From Limanda limanda (lineage: Eukaryota; Chordata; Actinopteri; Pleuronectiformes; Pleuronectidae): DNA of 64,000 bases. Below, piece after piece: positions 46,578 to 60,000 of the stretch. The position numbers were made by a program, and so were the translations under genes. The stretch spans positions 3,735,871 to 3,799,870 of the forward strand of contig NC_083655.1 in NCBI RefSeq assembly GCF_963576545.1. The letters are read 5' to 3'. The notes beneath the pieces are model-generated. The model worked only from the letters and a program-made list of their open reading frames with translations. It did no database searches and was not told where the DNA came from. The number at the start of each line of letters is the position of its first letter. The first letter of the stretch is position 1.

Positions 46578-48566
46578 GGAAACAATGCTTACAACAGGGA
46601 AGGGCAGAAAAACTGATGACTGCTGACCCGACAGAGAGCCGACGTGGAAATTGCTTCTGGGATTATCGAGGCATTCATATGTACAGTGGAAGTCGCTTTA
46701 ATTTTCTCGTTAAATCCCGAAACGGGGTCACGATCATGTAAATGCAGGGTTTGTGTATTCAGTGGACGTTTCCCCCCCCCCGGTAGGAGCGGAGGTAGGT
46801 CCAGTGTGTTTGCTCAAGGTCAAAGGTTAACACAACAAACACCTCTGGCCGTTTCACAGGAGCAGTTCTACATTTAGCTGTTTGAAATAATGCTCCTATA
46901 ATGAGGCTGCACTTCTACGTCTGATTGCCATTATTCTCTTTCATTTAAAATAATGAAATAACCAGTGTACATTATTTCCTGTAATCATTCCATACTTTAG
47001 TGTTTCTGACTCATAGGCCTCATGAGCATCTGCAGAACAACAGAGCGGTAAACAACGCTCTACTGTTGTGTTGTGGGGGGTGAAATAAAGAAAGGACAGT
47101 GCCACACGGAGAGTAAGGGCACGTAAAAGAACATTGGCACCCAAGAGCGTAGTTCATTGTAATGCTAAACAGGAAGCAGGAGTGATTCTGCCCGTGTTTA
47201 TCTGCCAGGCAAAAGTTATCACACCCGGTTACTTCAGCTCAGAGGCGTCCATGGCGTGCGTGGCGTGCATGTTCAAGTGCCAGCGATCTCGCCCGGCGCC
47301 AAAAGGTTACACAGATCAGCAGAACCTACTTGTAAAATGCAAACGCTGAATAGGAAATCAGGACGGAGACTGGCGCCGACAGATAAGGTCCCACTCGTCA
47401 GATTCTGCACATTTGTCTGAAATTGCGTGTCAGGAATTTCGTATTGTGACGTTCAGGTCTTTGTGTGGAACGCCCGGGCTTGAAGGGGCTCTTCAGCGAA
47501 CGCACAAACCTCCCACCACAATAAGCAATTTGATCCACTTGTTCCAGCTGATTTTTTTGTACCTCCAGTACAACATGCATCGCGCCGGTTACTGGTTGTA
47601 ATCACTTGTTTTCAGGATATTGAAAGTCGAGTGCACGGCGAGGAACACGTCGGGATATGATGGATTATTGAGAATAGCAAGAGATGTAATTGAAAAAGAA
47701 AAAAAAAGTCGGACTGTGTTTCCACTTGGATCCATTTCAGGAACTAAATGTCTTTAAATAATGTATTTTTAATCTTCTCAACAGAAAGGCCGGCGGGGTT
47801 ATTCCCTCCGCCGCACGAGGTCAAGAGTTTGTGTATTTGTGTTTGTGAAGATGAAGAGATTATATCGTGTGTTTCGTCATTTTTTTTGTATTAATCCCAA
47901 ATCAAATCTGTCCATCTTGATAGAGTTTTTAGTGAGATCGGCCATAATGTCCCTATTTTTATTTGTGTAGAGAATGGAACACAGGAAAATAAATACAAAA
48001 ACCTCTTAATAATAGATGAGTCTATTTGGGGCAGTGTCCAGTTCGGCCGAGGGGGGTTTCGTGTCCTAATATTCCAAACAACAAAGTGCGGCACATGCAC
48101 GTGCTGCAGAGACTCGTCACCAGTTCCTGATTCAACCTCCATCTCTCGGCTTTTCTTTACACACACTTGCACCAACAAACAACACAACAAACAACACAGA
48201 ATCGTTTCTGAGACAAGAAAGAAAAAATCCCAGACGTGAAACAAGCAAAAGTTCCGGTGCAAAGAAAAACTTGTGCAGCCGAAAATGGAAACAAAGGCCT
48301 GCGAGGTGTTTGTGGTGTTTGGTTCTCGGGGGGTTGATTGAATGCTTGGGAGATAAGCTCGCTGACATTAGATATCCCGGTGGCTAGAGGATGGGAGGTT
48401 AATCTCATTCTGCACAATGATGTATCTGAAGTGACTTTTTTTTCTCCTGCCAGTGGCGTCGGTTTGGGAACGCTCCTTTCGGTTCCAAGGGCACGGAGAG
48501 AGTGTCCATCGGAGCCGCTGCTGCATTGATTGCTCGGAGATTTGATTAAACTCTCGGCTGTGCTCC
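46578..48566. other. Unique non-coding sequence
   Basis: A C10 run lies at 46772-46781. The frames at 47134-47349 and 47891-48597 have no domain features. Nothing else recognised. Confidence 0.45.
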
Positions 48567-48581
48567 AAAAAAAAAAAAAAA
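48567..48581. repeat. A15 homopolymer
   Basis: Fifteen A; no polyadenylation signal or retroposon body precedes it clearly. Confidence 0.9.
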
Positions 48582-50309
48582 CGTAAGACAATAGCACGGA
48601 GATAATCTCACCTTCTCTCTCCGGGTCGGACGTAATGTGGTTTTAACAGTATGGCCGCGCACTCCTTCCATGTAATACCTCACCTTGGACGCTTCTGGTT
48701 AGCCGTCGGCTTTTTGTTTAAATACTGCAGCTCTGTGGAAAAGATAAAAAGTTGCTAACAGATGAATTAACGTCCCGATCTATTATTTACAACGGGCTGT
48801 TTAAGGTAAACACTCTGCAGACTCACTGAGGGTCATCTCCTCCCAGAGGCCGGCTCCTGTGACTCTTAACTGGGACACCAGTCCGTCCACTGCAGCCCAC
48901 GGCCAGCGTCTGCATCAGGCCTCATTATCAGCCGGCCTACACAAATTTATTCGCTGCAGATTACACAACTAGGCTCTGGGGGGGGGGGGGGGAAACCACA
49001 GCCCGGTAAATCATTAATTGATGATCCTGCGATTCCAGCCAGGCTACACTTCTTCTCCGACTCAAACCAGCAAACATCGCGTGTTTTTCTTTGCCTGGAA
49101 CATTCTCTGCGCTGTGAGATCTCTTTCCTCTAACAAGAGGCTGCAGGACGGCGGCTTGTTTCCTCTCTGAGGATCTTTAACTGACCTTGTCTCAGTCCAT
49201 TCCTCCGCAAAGTGGAACATCGTCTCACAAAGGCTGAAATTACAGCTGGAAGAAAGGAGGGAACGCTGTATATTAAAGGCCTTTGTCTCTCAGGGTTAAA
49301 CAAAGGGTGTGTGGATTAGGCTGTGGTGGAATGTATTGGACTGAGTTGGGTGGGGGGGGGGGGTGGTCTGACAGACAGTGAAATAATACTCCCTCTTCTC
49401 AATAGGGAAGTAATTTCATGGACAGGACGGGTTCTCCAGAAAGACGTGGGGCTTTATTTTCCCCGGGAAAGAGACTTGGTTAAATCAGAGATCCTGCTGA
49501 GGTGAGATGCCTCTGCTGAATCTTTTTTTTGTTCTTTCTAGTTTCCCAGTCCATTCTGTCGGCTCAGCTCACTCCATTAATTCCCGGGATGCTCGGCTGA
49601 ATCCTCGTGTAATGACGACAATTAACCCGGAATCACAGTAATATTAAAGACTGGAATCAGTGCACATCAACCAGCTACGAATGCTAATTGCCTTGATTGT
49701 TATTAATTTTGACGTTACGTTCCAATTAAAGATAGCAAAACACTGATTTCATTTTCTTTTCATTTTATGGCTGCAGATTAAGAGGCCTCTGATCACACCT
49801 GAATGACTCGGTATGTGAGTCACTAATTAAAGACTGAGATTGCAATTAAGATAATGAGTCTGTCTAAGTTTCCTAAGTGGAACACGCAAACAATTTTTTT
49901 GTCCTGTCAGTCAAGGACACATGGTTTGAACCACTTACTGTATAGTGGAGTGTATAATATCCCCAGCGTTCCCTGGATGAGCATCGTTCTCCTGTAATTG
50001 CAGGAACGTCCTTCGTAAGAAAGTATGAATGGAGAGGAATCCATGTGGCTGAGGTTTTGTTATTAGTATGAATAATCAGTGAAGTGTCAAGTTCCTATAT
50101 TTATGTTCTTTTGATATTGAATTTGATAATCCTGTCTGCTTGCTTTTACAGGAGGGCCCCATGACCTTCGTGGTTCACTTCTTGGTTTGCGTGAACCCTC
50201 AGAGACGTTTGTGTTGTTCTTCAGAGAACCACTCATGTGATTCTATCCTGAAACAAGTTCTGTGAGATGCAATAACAGGTGAGATTCCATGAACGCTGAT
50301 TTCCAGTCT
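48582..50309. other. Unique sequence, G runs and CNE-like block
   Basis: G runs lie at 48978-48992 and 49352-49363. The part 49540-49880 is dense in homeodomain/SOX-type words (GCTAATTGCC, TTGATTGTTATTAATTTTG, CACTAATTAAAG, GCAATTAAGATAATG) with no simple repeats, so it is the best candidate conserved non-coding element in the window by eye. No exon. Confidence 0.4.
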
Positions 50310-50445
50310 AAATAAATGTTGCATCGGGTTCATGAGTGGAATAAGAACCCGGCCTCTCGCTCAGTGTCAGCTGAGTCGGCTGATTGGCTGCGGCCCCCTG
50401 AGACCCTCTGGAAGAGCAGTATAGATAATGGATTGATGGATAAAC
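50310..50445 (+). mobile_element. LINE 3' remnant, plus strand (GGATTGATGGAT tail)
   Basis: Reads GCCTCTCGCTCAGTGTCAGC, then GATTGGCTGCGGCCCCCTGA, CCCTCTGGAAGAGCAGTATA, and a GATAATGGATTGATGGAT tail. This is the plus-strand form of the repeat at 56985-57062 (CTGCTTATCC...GGAGCCAATCCCAGCTG...GCGAGAGGC reversed). It is the familiar 3' end of a teleost L2-type LINE or a SINE sharing its tail. Confidence 0.65.
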
Positions 50446-53201
50446 CTTGGTTTTGAAGTGCTGCAATATTCCACAAAGTCTTTCACACGGAACCTGTGGA
50501 GCGTTCAATAGGTCGGCAACACAAAACAGCTGTGATGACATTAAACAACCACATTAAACACCTGCTGATCTGCTCAGAAGTTTTGTTGAGACTGGAAACG
50601 GGTCTTTAGGATTCTCAGGATGAAATTATTAATCTATTATCTTACCTTGTGATCTCTTCCCCCTGCTGCTGAATTCTCTGACTTCTTGTGTGTTTTCCTC
50701 AGTCTCCCAGTTGCTTTGTAATTATACAACCTGAACAATTAATCAGAGATTTAACCACTGCACAGAAAACGTTATCGCTCTCGTAAAAGCAGGTATCATC
50801 GGTGTGATTGCGTCATTAAAGTCTGGGCAGACAGGACGTGTTCATGTTGTTTTGATGCACAGCAAACGCTGCCATTAATGCACATGGGAGTCTCGACACA
50901 CTGTGACGTGAGAACTTAAAGGAGAAAGACTTCAGAGATGATTTCCACCTGTCAACACGTAGCCGAGGTCACAGCAGGGGTCACGTCACACCTCCTGCAG
51001 CTGTGGAATGATACTGTGGTCGGGAGCTTCAGTCTCCGGACGAGAGTTTGACTCATCGGAGATTTAAAGATGGATTCCTTCCTTCTTGTTTTATGAGACA
51101 AATGCACCACCACACTTTCTGTCTTTGGACTCAAGTCACGTTGATAATTTACTTATTTACTCTGGGAAATTCATTTATTTGTCATCCTTTCCCCTCGACT
51201 CTAATGAACAACACTTCCCAAACTATTCTTCCGCCGTTTCCGTGAATATTTCATCCGTGGAACTATGCATACGCTCCGAGGTGAGGATCTCTGAGGCCTG
51301 TTGTCTTGTAACCGCTCATTAAAAACAATGCTGGTATGCGTGTGTGTGTGTAATTACATATTTTGCCTTGGATTTCCTCTCGATGCAAAGGCTGACCTGA
51401 TTCTCTTAATGACCAAAACCTCGAGTCCATGTTGGTCCCACGGACATTTCTGCACCGAGTCGCTGCGGCGCAGTTGAAAGGGATCTGGCCTAATTAAATG
51501 AAACATCCTGATGCAATGGGGCATTATGAGGAGTATGCAGCCGGGTATTTGCTTGATTAGAGTGGCGGTGTATTTATTATTGGATGGAGCGCGGTCCGCC
51601 TTCGTGAGAACCGGCCACTGATGCACTCTCGCTGCAGCGAATATGATTTGTCATTCATTATTCATTCATTTCACCTCCATATACCTTTCTATAGAATCGC
51701 ATTAATGAATTAGAACTGCACTCTCCAAAGGTCTGAATTTAAAACACTATGGAACATTGTTTCCACTGTCTGCTTCAATAAGATATCATATTTTAGCCCA
51801 ATTATTATTTCTCAGCTAGTTTGGTAGCATAGCTAACTAGTGGAGCCAAACAGATTCTTGTACTAAACATGGAAGACAGAGGTTTGTAATTATGTTTTAT
51901 TGCAGCCTGAATAATACATCATAGCAGAAGTGCAACATACATATGCTGTAAATTGACATTTTTGCTTGTTTGTGCTTTAGTTTTGCTTTCTTCTCATTTT
52001 ATTTCATTTTTATTCATTATTAGGACAAAAAAAACAAATCAGCTTGAACCAGTTTCCCCCCCGACGGCTTGTATTCGCCACTTTGCAGTAATTTAAAACC
52101 CACTCTGTGACATTTTGTTCGCCGTGATTACTAAGACGAGGCTGAAAAGTAACTTGGAGAGAAACGTGGAGCGAGAAGGTGACGACAGGTGAATTCAAAA
52201 TAACTCATTCCACCTCTGCCATTGGACGTCGTTAATCATTACTTTGTCTTTTCACTTTTTTTTTTGGTAAATGAGCCGAGGCGAGAACGTGGATTTCACA
52301 CTTTTTAGTCCTGTGGCTATATCTGAAAATTAGAAAAGCACTTGTGGCATATTCCTGATCCACAGTTATTAACACGTGGAGAATGTGGATGGTTCTTTTT
52401 GACAAAATACTATTTGCCCTCAGCTCTTTTCGGTGGGAATCTAGCGGATCTGTCACTGTCGGAGGTGTGAGAGTAATTAGGGTGATTTCATGGTGAGAAG
52501 AACCTGGTTGCAAACTGATTGCACTTTTACTATTACTGGATTTATTAAAAATGCATTCTCCCTCGTATCATCGGGGTTGGGCTGTCCAGAGTCATGTCTT
52601 TACTTTCTTTTTGTGGCTTCTGGCTCTTTATATGAGCTCTTCTGGCCAATATTAGACACAGGAATGATAATTTATAGTCAAAATAAAGTAATAACCTCTG
52701 AAGAAATACTACAAGTGCTATAAAAAAGGGAAAATGTCCAATTCTATGAACGCAATATTTCCTCATGAGCATTTAATTCCCTTATGTCTGGGGAGGACGG
52801 CCCCTGTGGTATTTTCTGTTCTCTTTCCCCCATATTTTATTGTGTGGTTTTTTTTTTTGTACATGCCTCCTCTAAATACAGAAAAAATAATTATCACAGC
52901 TCTGGAGTGTGAAAAAAGAGAAGAAGAGGTAATTAGCACCACTGAATTAATCAGAGATTGGAAAATTGCAATTATACTTACTTTTATTAAGTTCCCATTG
53001 CTTTCTGGACCACCGTGAAATTATGATTTCTTTTTTCTTCCTGGTATTTCATTCCCCTTGTAGGGTTCATTAATAACAATGGCACATTCTTATAAAAGTG
53101 GTGGGTTACAATTAAATTGAATCCTTTCAACACAAGGCCGTTGCCAGCACCACATCTGGGCGGCATTAGAGCGAGAGCGAGTCCGGCCCAGGTGTACTCA
53201 C
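50446..53201. other. Unique non-coding sequence, CNE-like in parts
   Basis: No gene recognised. 50700-50900, 51470-51730 and 52500-53130 are AT-rich, repeat-poor and carry repeated TAATTA/ATTAAT words (for example GAGGTAATTAGCACC, TGAATTAATCAGAG, GCATTAATGAATTAG). They could be regulatory, but conservation is untested. Confidence 0.4.
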
Positions 53202-53310
53202 CAAAACTCACATCCTTGAATAAATAAAGCAGTTTCAGGCCGTGAAGGACAAAGCTGAACATCCTGCCTTCCTCCTCTTCTGTCCAGTTTCTCAACAGTT
53301 CACTTCCCAT
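53202..53310 (-). other. Candidate first coding exon, minus strand
   Basis: The minus-strand ATG at 53310 opens 36 codons plus one base (MGSELLRNWTEEEEGRMFSF, then VLHGLKLLYLFKDVSF) and runs into a strong donor, TTTTG|GTGAGTAC, at 53202/53201. Codon usage is G/C-ended in the middle, as in real exons. Against it: the start context is weak (TTTCAATGG), no acceptor or promoter is visible, and I do not recognise the peptide. A short open frame ending at a good donor will also occur by chance. Confidence 0.18.
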
Positions 53311-53850
53311 TGAAACGTCAGCGTAGCTTATATTTCACTGTGGAGATTTGTACAGTTTTGAAGTCAGCCAATCTGAGCCGCGTAAACGAGAAGTGCGGGC
53401 AACCTTTTGTTCGTCTGGGCTTCATCCTTATTAATTCTATTTAAAGACGGAGAGAGAAGCTTCAACCTTTTGTCTCAGCGTCGGGATCTTCGTCGCCGAC
53501 CGTGACACGTGACTCTCGGCTGTTTCCCGTGGACACAATAACAAGTTGATGCCGGTGAAGTCGATGTCGTTAAGAACATTCTCTCCAGGCTGGTTTTAAT
53601 GGGATGAATCCACTTTAGAGAAGGATTAACTTCTGGGTTTGATCACAGGTCTGAAAAAAGGCTGATTGTGTCACTAGAGCCAGGATTGTAAAGACGCCTT
53701 GTTATCGTTGGCACAAATGAACCAGTTCACCAGTTAAACCTCTGAATAGCAGTTTTATTTTGAAAGCCATTGATTTGACCACGTTTAGCAGTTTTTTTAA
53801 ATGTGTGCGCTCATGCCCTTGATATGTTTTTTATCATCAAGTAGAACACA
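53311..53850. other. Unique non-coding sequence
   Basis: Nothing recognised. Confidence 0.45.
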
Positions 53851-54200
53851 AACCTCTGCCAAGGCCGATCCGTCCCCGGATGAAACAACATTTTCAATTC
53901 CAATTTAGAGCGGGATATGTATTTGGATCCACAACAGTAGCAGTAACATTAAACACGTATCACAACCCCTAAATATTCCTGATTTCTTTTAATCTAGAGC
54001 CCTGAATTATTACCTCTGCTGGAAAGGTTGATGTTCGTCACCGCTGTCCGTTTATGTGTTGGTTGGTTGGGTTGTTTTTATATAAGATTACAGAAAAACT
54101 ACTGGAAGGAAAGCATGAAACTTTGGTGCAGATCCAGATCAGGAAGCAAATCCAGGAATTTTTTAATCTCTTTAAAAAGGTAATTTAAGGCTTTTGTGGC
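53851..54200 (+). repeat. Degenerate teleost dispersed repeat (AAAACTACTGG type)
   Basis: The left part has AACCTCTGCCAAGGCCGATC. The right part has CTGTCCGTTTATGTGTTGGT, GGTTGGGTTG, ATTACAGAAAAACTACTGGA, GCATGAAACTTTGGTGCAGA and TCCAGATCAGGAAGC. This matches a very common fish repeat as I remember it (CTCTGCCAAGG...GTTTGTTGGTTGG...AAAACTACTGAACGG...GAAACTTGGTG...GATCCAGATC). The copy is old and interrupted by unrelated sequence at about 53880-54005. Confidence 0.6.
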
Positions 54201-54552
54201 ATTTCCCCTGATTTCCCATTAATCTAGATGTTTTTAAATAAACACATTTAGGGGAGAGATTTTTATTTGTATTTGCAATTGGGTGAAGCTTGATTGCATT
54301 TGAAGGGACTGTTAGTTTGCTGTCTACTGGGTGAGATTCTATTTCACTAGGAAAATGGTAAAAAAAAATACACTTATACATTTATGAATTCTTTCTTAGC
54401 CCATATTTCTAGTGGAAGAATTTTTGTAGGAATAATGTCAGTATTTTTATTCTCATCCTGCTGACAAACAAACCAAAGAGGTGAACTTATAACCTCTGTG
54501 ACGATATTTAGATTTCACATCTTATTATACTTTTTTTACACTAACCTTAAAT
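54201..54552. other. Unique non-coding sequence
   Basis: AT-rich. Nothing recognised. Confidence 0.45.
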
Positions 54553-54565
54553 CCCCCCCCCCCCC
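54553..54565. repeat. C13 homopolymer
   Basis: Thirteen C followed by GCCCGCCC. Confidence 0.92.
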
Positions 54566-56984
54566 GCCCGCCCTATTCTTACTGTATAATAAAACCACTT
54601 CAGTCGTCGGATTCTAGTGAATAAAGTTACAGATCTAGTTCCAGCTCTGAACCCTGAACCGTGACGACCTGTCGCTGACGTGTGAATCTGTTATGTACAC
54701 GTTGCTCAGCAGGAGGCCGGCCCCCCCACTCGGCTCTTATGTCTGTAATTAGTTTCGTAGTGAGAGGAAATTCATATTCACACGCCTAACAGCCTCCACC
54801 TGTCAGCCACTGCCAATGGATATGGATGGACCTTATTCGGCTAATTACCCCAAAGTAAATTTGCCTTTTTTCTGCCGTAGCAATAATAAAATTTGAACCT
54901 TCAATAAAGATCCAGCCTCTTCTGAATATTCCCAGGAGCCATATGGAGAATGTAATAAATAAGCACATGAACTAAATAAGTTGCAAAATGACCCTGAAGA
55001 GATGATGGTCTAATACCGAGCAGCCACTCAAGCTGTGCTAGAAAAAAAATATTTATATCTATATCCTCAGAAGCCGTTTGAACCGTCTGGGATTGATGAT
55101 CATGTCTTGTAGATTAATTTGGTTTTATCAAGCTGTGCAGACCTCATGCGAGTTCAGCTCCAAAAACACCATCATGGGGACTTTATGTTCATTAAGGGAA
55201 TTTAGATTCATGTACTTTTAAGCACATTATATTAAAATACACACAATGGGAACAATGAGAGTACATGGAGTTGAATACCTACATTGCATCAGTATACAGG
55301 AACGTAATTACAAGTATTCATAAATAAAAATAAGCAGTGAACAGTATTAAACACAAATGTTGAGATAAACATGAAAGATACATATAGAATACACAATCAG
55401 TGAATTTCATGATATTCTTTGGGGGAGGGGTCAGGTCAAATGTCTATCACAGAGCGAACACATATAAATATGTAATAAACATATACATTCATACCCATGG
55501 GCGACAACATGTTGACACGTAGACACTCAGCGTTGATTTTGTCCAATTAAGAAGCTGAAAGTCTTCACTTCTTCAACCACTTCGCTTCTCACCTGTCAGA
55601 GCCGCAGAATGGAAACACAAACATGAAAGATCCTTTATGTTCAGCACCCGTCTCTCTACGTTCACATATAAATAAAACAGAATCATGTCATTTCCTTCCA
55701 TTTGTATTTGCGGTGTTTTATCACCGACGTGTCTCCGAGCTCAACCTTTAATCACCTTCACCGAGCAGACGCACTTTGGTTTCCTGTGAAGTCCGACTGA
55801 GCCGTGGAAATACGTTTGAGTGACTTTGATCCGCGGAGTCGTTCCTCAGATGAGATCTTCATTTGGCTGAGCGCTGGATTCTGGTTTCTGCTCCGGAGGG
55901 GGAACAGGCACGTGGCGTCATAAAGCCTGGGAGTGAGTTATAAGTTATGTTCTATGTAATGCATGATAATGCAAAGTAACGACTTGTGTCACTGTGTCGT
56001 TTTACTGTAATTGGAAATGTGCATTCGGCTGCACTCGCACTGGACGACCCGATGTGTGATCACATTCCTGTTGGAGATTATTAAAAGTTACAAGAAGATT
56101 CCTGTTAGACACAATAAAACTTCACGACATGTTGGCACTTCATTAAAAATACCTGTGTATTATTAATCTCTTAAAGTCGATAGGCTCGTTCCTGTGTTTG
56201 CTGTTTACACGGCAGCAATAAACTTTAACATCCCCACTTTTAGGCGAACAAGTCCTGCAAATAGGACATTGCACATTCTTCATCCGTCCACTTTTAAAAT
56301 CCATGGAAAAACATTACTTTGGGATGTCCCTGTTAATAAACATTATGTGATGACACAACATTATGGTCGGATTTAGGAAAGATCAGCGTAAATCAGTTAA
56401 GGTGGCTACATTTTGACATGGAACATCTATGATAAAACACCTCTTTTTAACCCATAATTAATAATTAGGAGTACACACACTTATTCTAGTGGGTGCTCTC
56501 GTTTTGTCCGACAAAATTTAGTCTCGTTCAACAAATCAAGGACAAACCGTGTTCCTTTATTCTTTCTCTGCTGCCTCGCTGACCACCTGCTGTGGTGCAA
56601 ACGCCAAGGCAGAGACAGACAGTGAAGAATCCACAGCTGCCACTTGGCTTCTGTTTACTACAACACATGATGCTCCTGGGTGCCGGCCACGTTCTGGGCC
56701 GGTTCCCTCACGGACCTGTGATGGTGAAGAACTGGCAGACGCTCGCGGCTGTGGCCCCCGATGGCAGCAGGCGGCATGACACTCGTGGGGTATGTGTGTT
56801 TTGTTGCTTTCCAACAAAGGCAGAAAAAAAACCTCTCTTGAACCATTGACCCTGTGTTGGCTTTAACACGTTGGACACGAGTGGAAGACGAGTGGAACGT
56901 CGCCATTTACACATGTGACACAAACAAACCTTTTAAGAAATGTCCAAAGAAGGTCAGGCTCATAAAGTGTGAAAGTTCATATGA
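54566..56984. other. Unique non-coding sequence, CNE-like in part
   Basis: No gene recognised. The part 54770-55200 looks like a conserved non-coding element (TATTCGGCTAATTACCCC, GATTAATTTGGTTTTATC). The overlapping frames at 56549-56923 on both strands show no domain features. Confidence 0.4.
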
Positions 56985-57062
56985 TCCATGCATCTGTCAT
57001 TCTGCCTATCTTTGAGGGTTGCTGGAGCCAATCCCAGCTGCCATTTGGCAACAAGAGGCTGA
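56985..57062 (-). mobile_element. LINE 3' remnant, minus strand
   Basis: TCTGCCTATCTTTGAGGGTT, then GCTGGAGCCAATCCCAGCTG and CCATTTGGCAACAAGAGGC. This is the reverse-orientation form of the repeat at 50310-50445 and a very common teleost sequence. Short and degenerate. Confidence 0.65.
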
Positions 57063-60000
57063 ATCTTAATACGATTTGACCAAATAAATGTCAAATTTTA
57101 AACGACAGGGACGATTTCTGATAACGTAAATGATTGAAAGAATATTCCGACATGTAGCTTTAGAGCTAAATGCTCTGACACCAAGTGGCATATATGAATA
57201 TTCCTCTGGAGGAGTGAGGAACAAGGAGACGAGCTGAGTGAAGGTGTATAATATAGGTGTCGAGACGATAAGCGAATGAGGACGTCCATTATGGCTCCAT
57301 AGTCTGTGCTAAGTCACCCGAAAGCCCTCTATACCACTGTGGCATCTGTAAAGTTGTGGCAGCTGTGGCTGTCACCTTATGGATGGATTAATGTCTAGTA
57401 ATCACACTTAATTATTATCCCCACCTGCTCGTGCACTGCCTGAGACGCTGGGACCTTGTAAAACGCAGAGCTCGGAGCCAAGCAGGCGTCTCGGGGGAGC
57501 CGGGTGAATGTCACCAGGCGAGCCGGCTCCGGCCAAGGAACGTTCAAGGCTGTCAGGTCGGCCCGGTGGTGGTTTCTGGAGACGATATAAAAACAAAAAG
57601 GTCACAGGTTCAGTGCCAACGTGGCCGTCTCCACTGGCGTCCTCCGTCCAAATGTCCTTCAGTCTGGTTGTAATGCACCTGGGCATCAAACCTGAACTGT
57701 CACCACGAGTCCACTGTTTGTATTTATCGTTGTTGTTGCAGAGTTAGTTGTAGGAATTGAAGGAAACACTAGTTGAATCATTTCTCTTTTCCCTTTTCGT
57801 CCTGCCAGCGATCAGACACATTTACCAACATGTCTGACCGTGGTGTCAGAGCAGATTCCGTTGGACCGTGGGAGACATCGTCCCTGAAGTGGAAGCACGA
57901 GTCCAGGAGCTTGATTGATTGATTGATCGTCTTCAGTCAGAAAACTGGATCTCAAATCTCCCAGAGCTCGAGAAACACAGAGATGTGAAAACCCCCGAGC
58001 TTCACTCACTCAGTGTTTGTGCTTCCGTGGCCTTGACCTCAAACATCTTGTTTCATTCTAATGGAGAGTTGTGTTGAATCCATTCACCGGTGAGTTTGAT
58101 TCAACACATCCATCCATTTCAAAGAGCTTAATCAAGGTTACTATTTTTATTGCATTAAAAAGGAATAAAGGGTGGTTTGTAAAAAGAAAATACTACATCG
58201 TAGTTGATGATAACAGAAGTAGCTCCCACACGGCGTCAGAGGGAATCGGACAGATGGATCCATCACCTCTACCCCCCCGCAGCAGAACCAGTGGACATGA
58301 CGGCAGCTGGCGGCAGCGACTTCCTGTTGCGTGTCGGGCCGAGAGGTCTGAGCAGAACCAGTTCAAACCAGTGACTCCCAGTTCGAGGGCTGGGGCCCAC
58401 CGGGAGGGCGTGAAACACAAAGGTGGGGGCCGCGAGATGAATTCGATGAATTTAAAATAAAAAATATGTCTTCAGCGATTCGTGCCCACATGAGGTGATT
58501 GTGACAAATTCCCGACGGCGTCATTTGCGACGCATTAATTGACACAATCACAGGAAACGCTGAGACATGTGCACCTATGAAAGCGGGTGATTTACATATA
58601 TTTCACAACAGTGGCAGAACACGTGAGCTCCCTCCACAGATACGTCTGTCATATAAGTTTGATTTTTCATATGCAGTCAACACAGGGTTTAACACTTCTA
58701 AGGAAGGCGTTACACAAGAAGAAACCGCTCAGCTCAGCAGTGCAAAAGTTACATTTAAGTTTAAATTAAAGCTTAAGGTAAAAATAGCTTATCTTAACGA
58801 AAATCATCTACAATACAAATCTGAGACTTTACACATTCAAAGGTGCAAGTTTTCAGATTTTAACTCCATGCATCGTGTCCTCAGCTCCTCTCATTGCTCT
58901 GCCTGAAGTCTCTGTTGGCCCGTTCACTTTGAAAGCTGATGAAGGTCAAGTTGGGAGTTTGGAGGGAAGTCGTTGCAGCCACGTCTCAATAAAGCACATC
59001 ATACTACATCTTGGATATTCCCGCTGGGTCTCAGTCGGTGCACAGAGCTCATCCCTTCTATTCGCAGGGGACCTCACATTTCCCTTAACGACAGCAGGGA
59101 GAAAAGTTTCTCCTCTCTCCTCTCAGTTCGGCTCCGGCTCCGACGCCTCCTCCTCAACTCGTGAGCCTCAATCTGAGAAGAGAAACACCGGGAAAGGTCA
59201 TTTCAGGGTCATAAGGGTGAAACACAAGAAGAGGTTGCTTGATCTCTCTGTGTGTAAACCGGCCTGGATTCCCTCGTACGATCTGGGGACACTCGTATAG
59301 TTTCTTCATAATCATTCTGTAGAAATACATCGTGATTGAAGCCTACACTTCCTGAGATAATTAGCTGCACGACGAATCAATCCAGACCTGGGATTTTTTT
59401 GCAGAAGCAGAAACTGTAATCTTGCCTTCATTTGCAGTGATCAAAGGTATATGAGTTTTTGTCTGCTTCCCCGTGAATTTATGTGGTTTCTCATTATAAG
59501 TTGTTTTGTTTGTCTCGTACTGTACCTTAATTGCCGCCTGTGGAAACAGATGTCTCCACACCTTCCATTATGAAAGGGCGGCCTGCGAGATCCAAGCATC
59601 CAGCTCCGCAGGCAACGGGAAAACACGACGTGAATTTCAATTCGCACGAGACAGAGCGAGCGCCTGCATTAGATTAGCAGCAGAACAGTGGGAAATAAAG
59701 TGAAACATAAATAGCATCTCCGTTTAGTTTGCCGCTTGGTCAACAATTGAATGTTCTTTGGAGCGGAAGGCTTAATATTTATGTTTTTTCTCGTGTGTGT
59801 TTTTTCCCCACAGACTGCTGTTGTGTTTCATTCATGCTCTGTGGGAGACGAGGACTCTGTGAAGAGATTCTCCCCGAGTCCACTCCTGCTGAGTGTGTTG
59901 TGTAAAGGAGCAGTATAATTATGTTAGAAAGCAAACCTATGATAACAGCTAAACAAAAATACAAAAAAAAGGACTTGTTTGTTTGGCGTAATGCAGGAGA

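Noticed and set aside
48157..48597. 146-codon minus-strand frame starting with phenylalanines
   Set aside because: It starts at a poly-A/T tract, overlaps three other open frames and shows no domain.
58875..59300. 141-codon plus-strand frame
   Set aside because: No recognisable motif; overlapping frames are equally open and there is no splice or promoter context.
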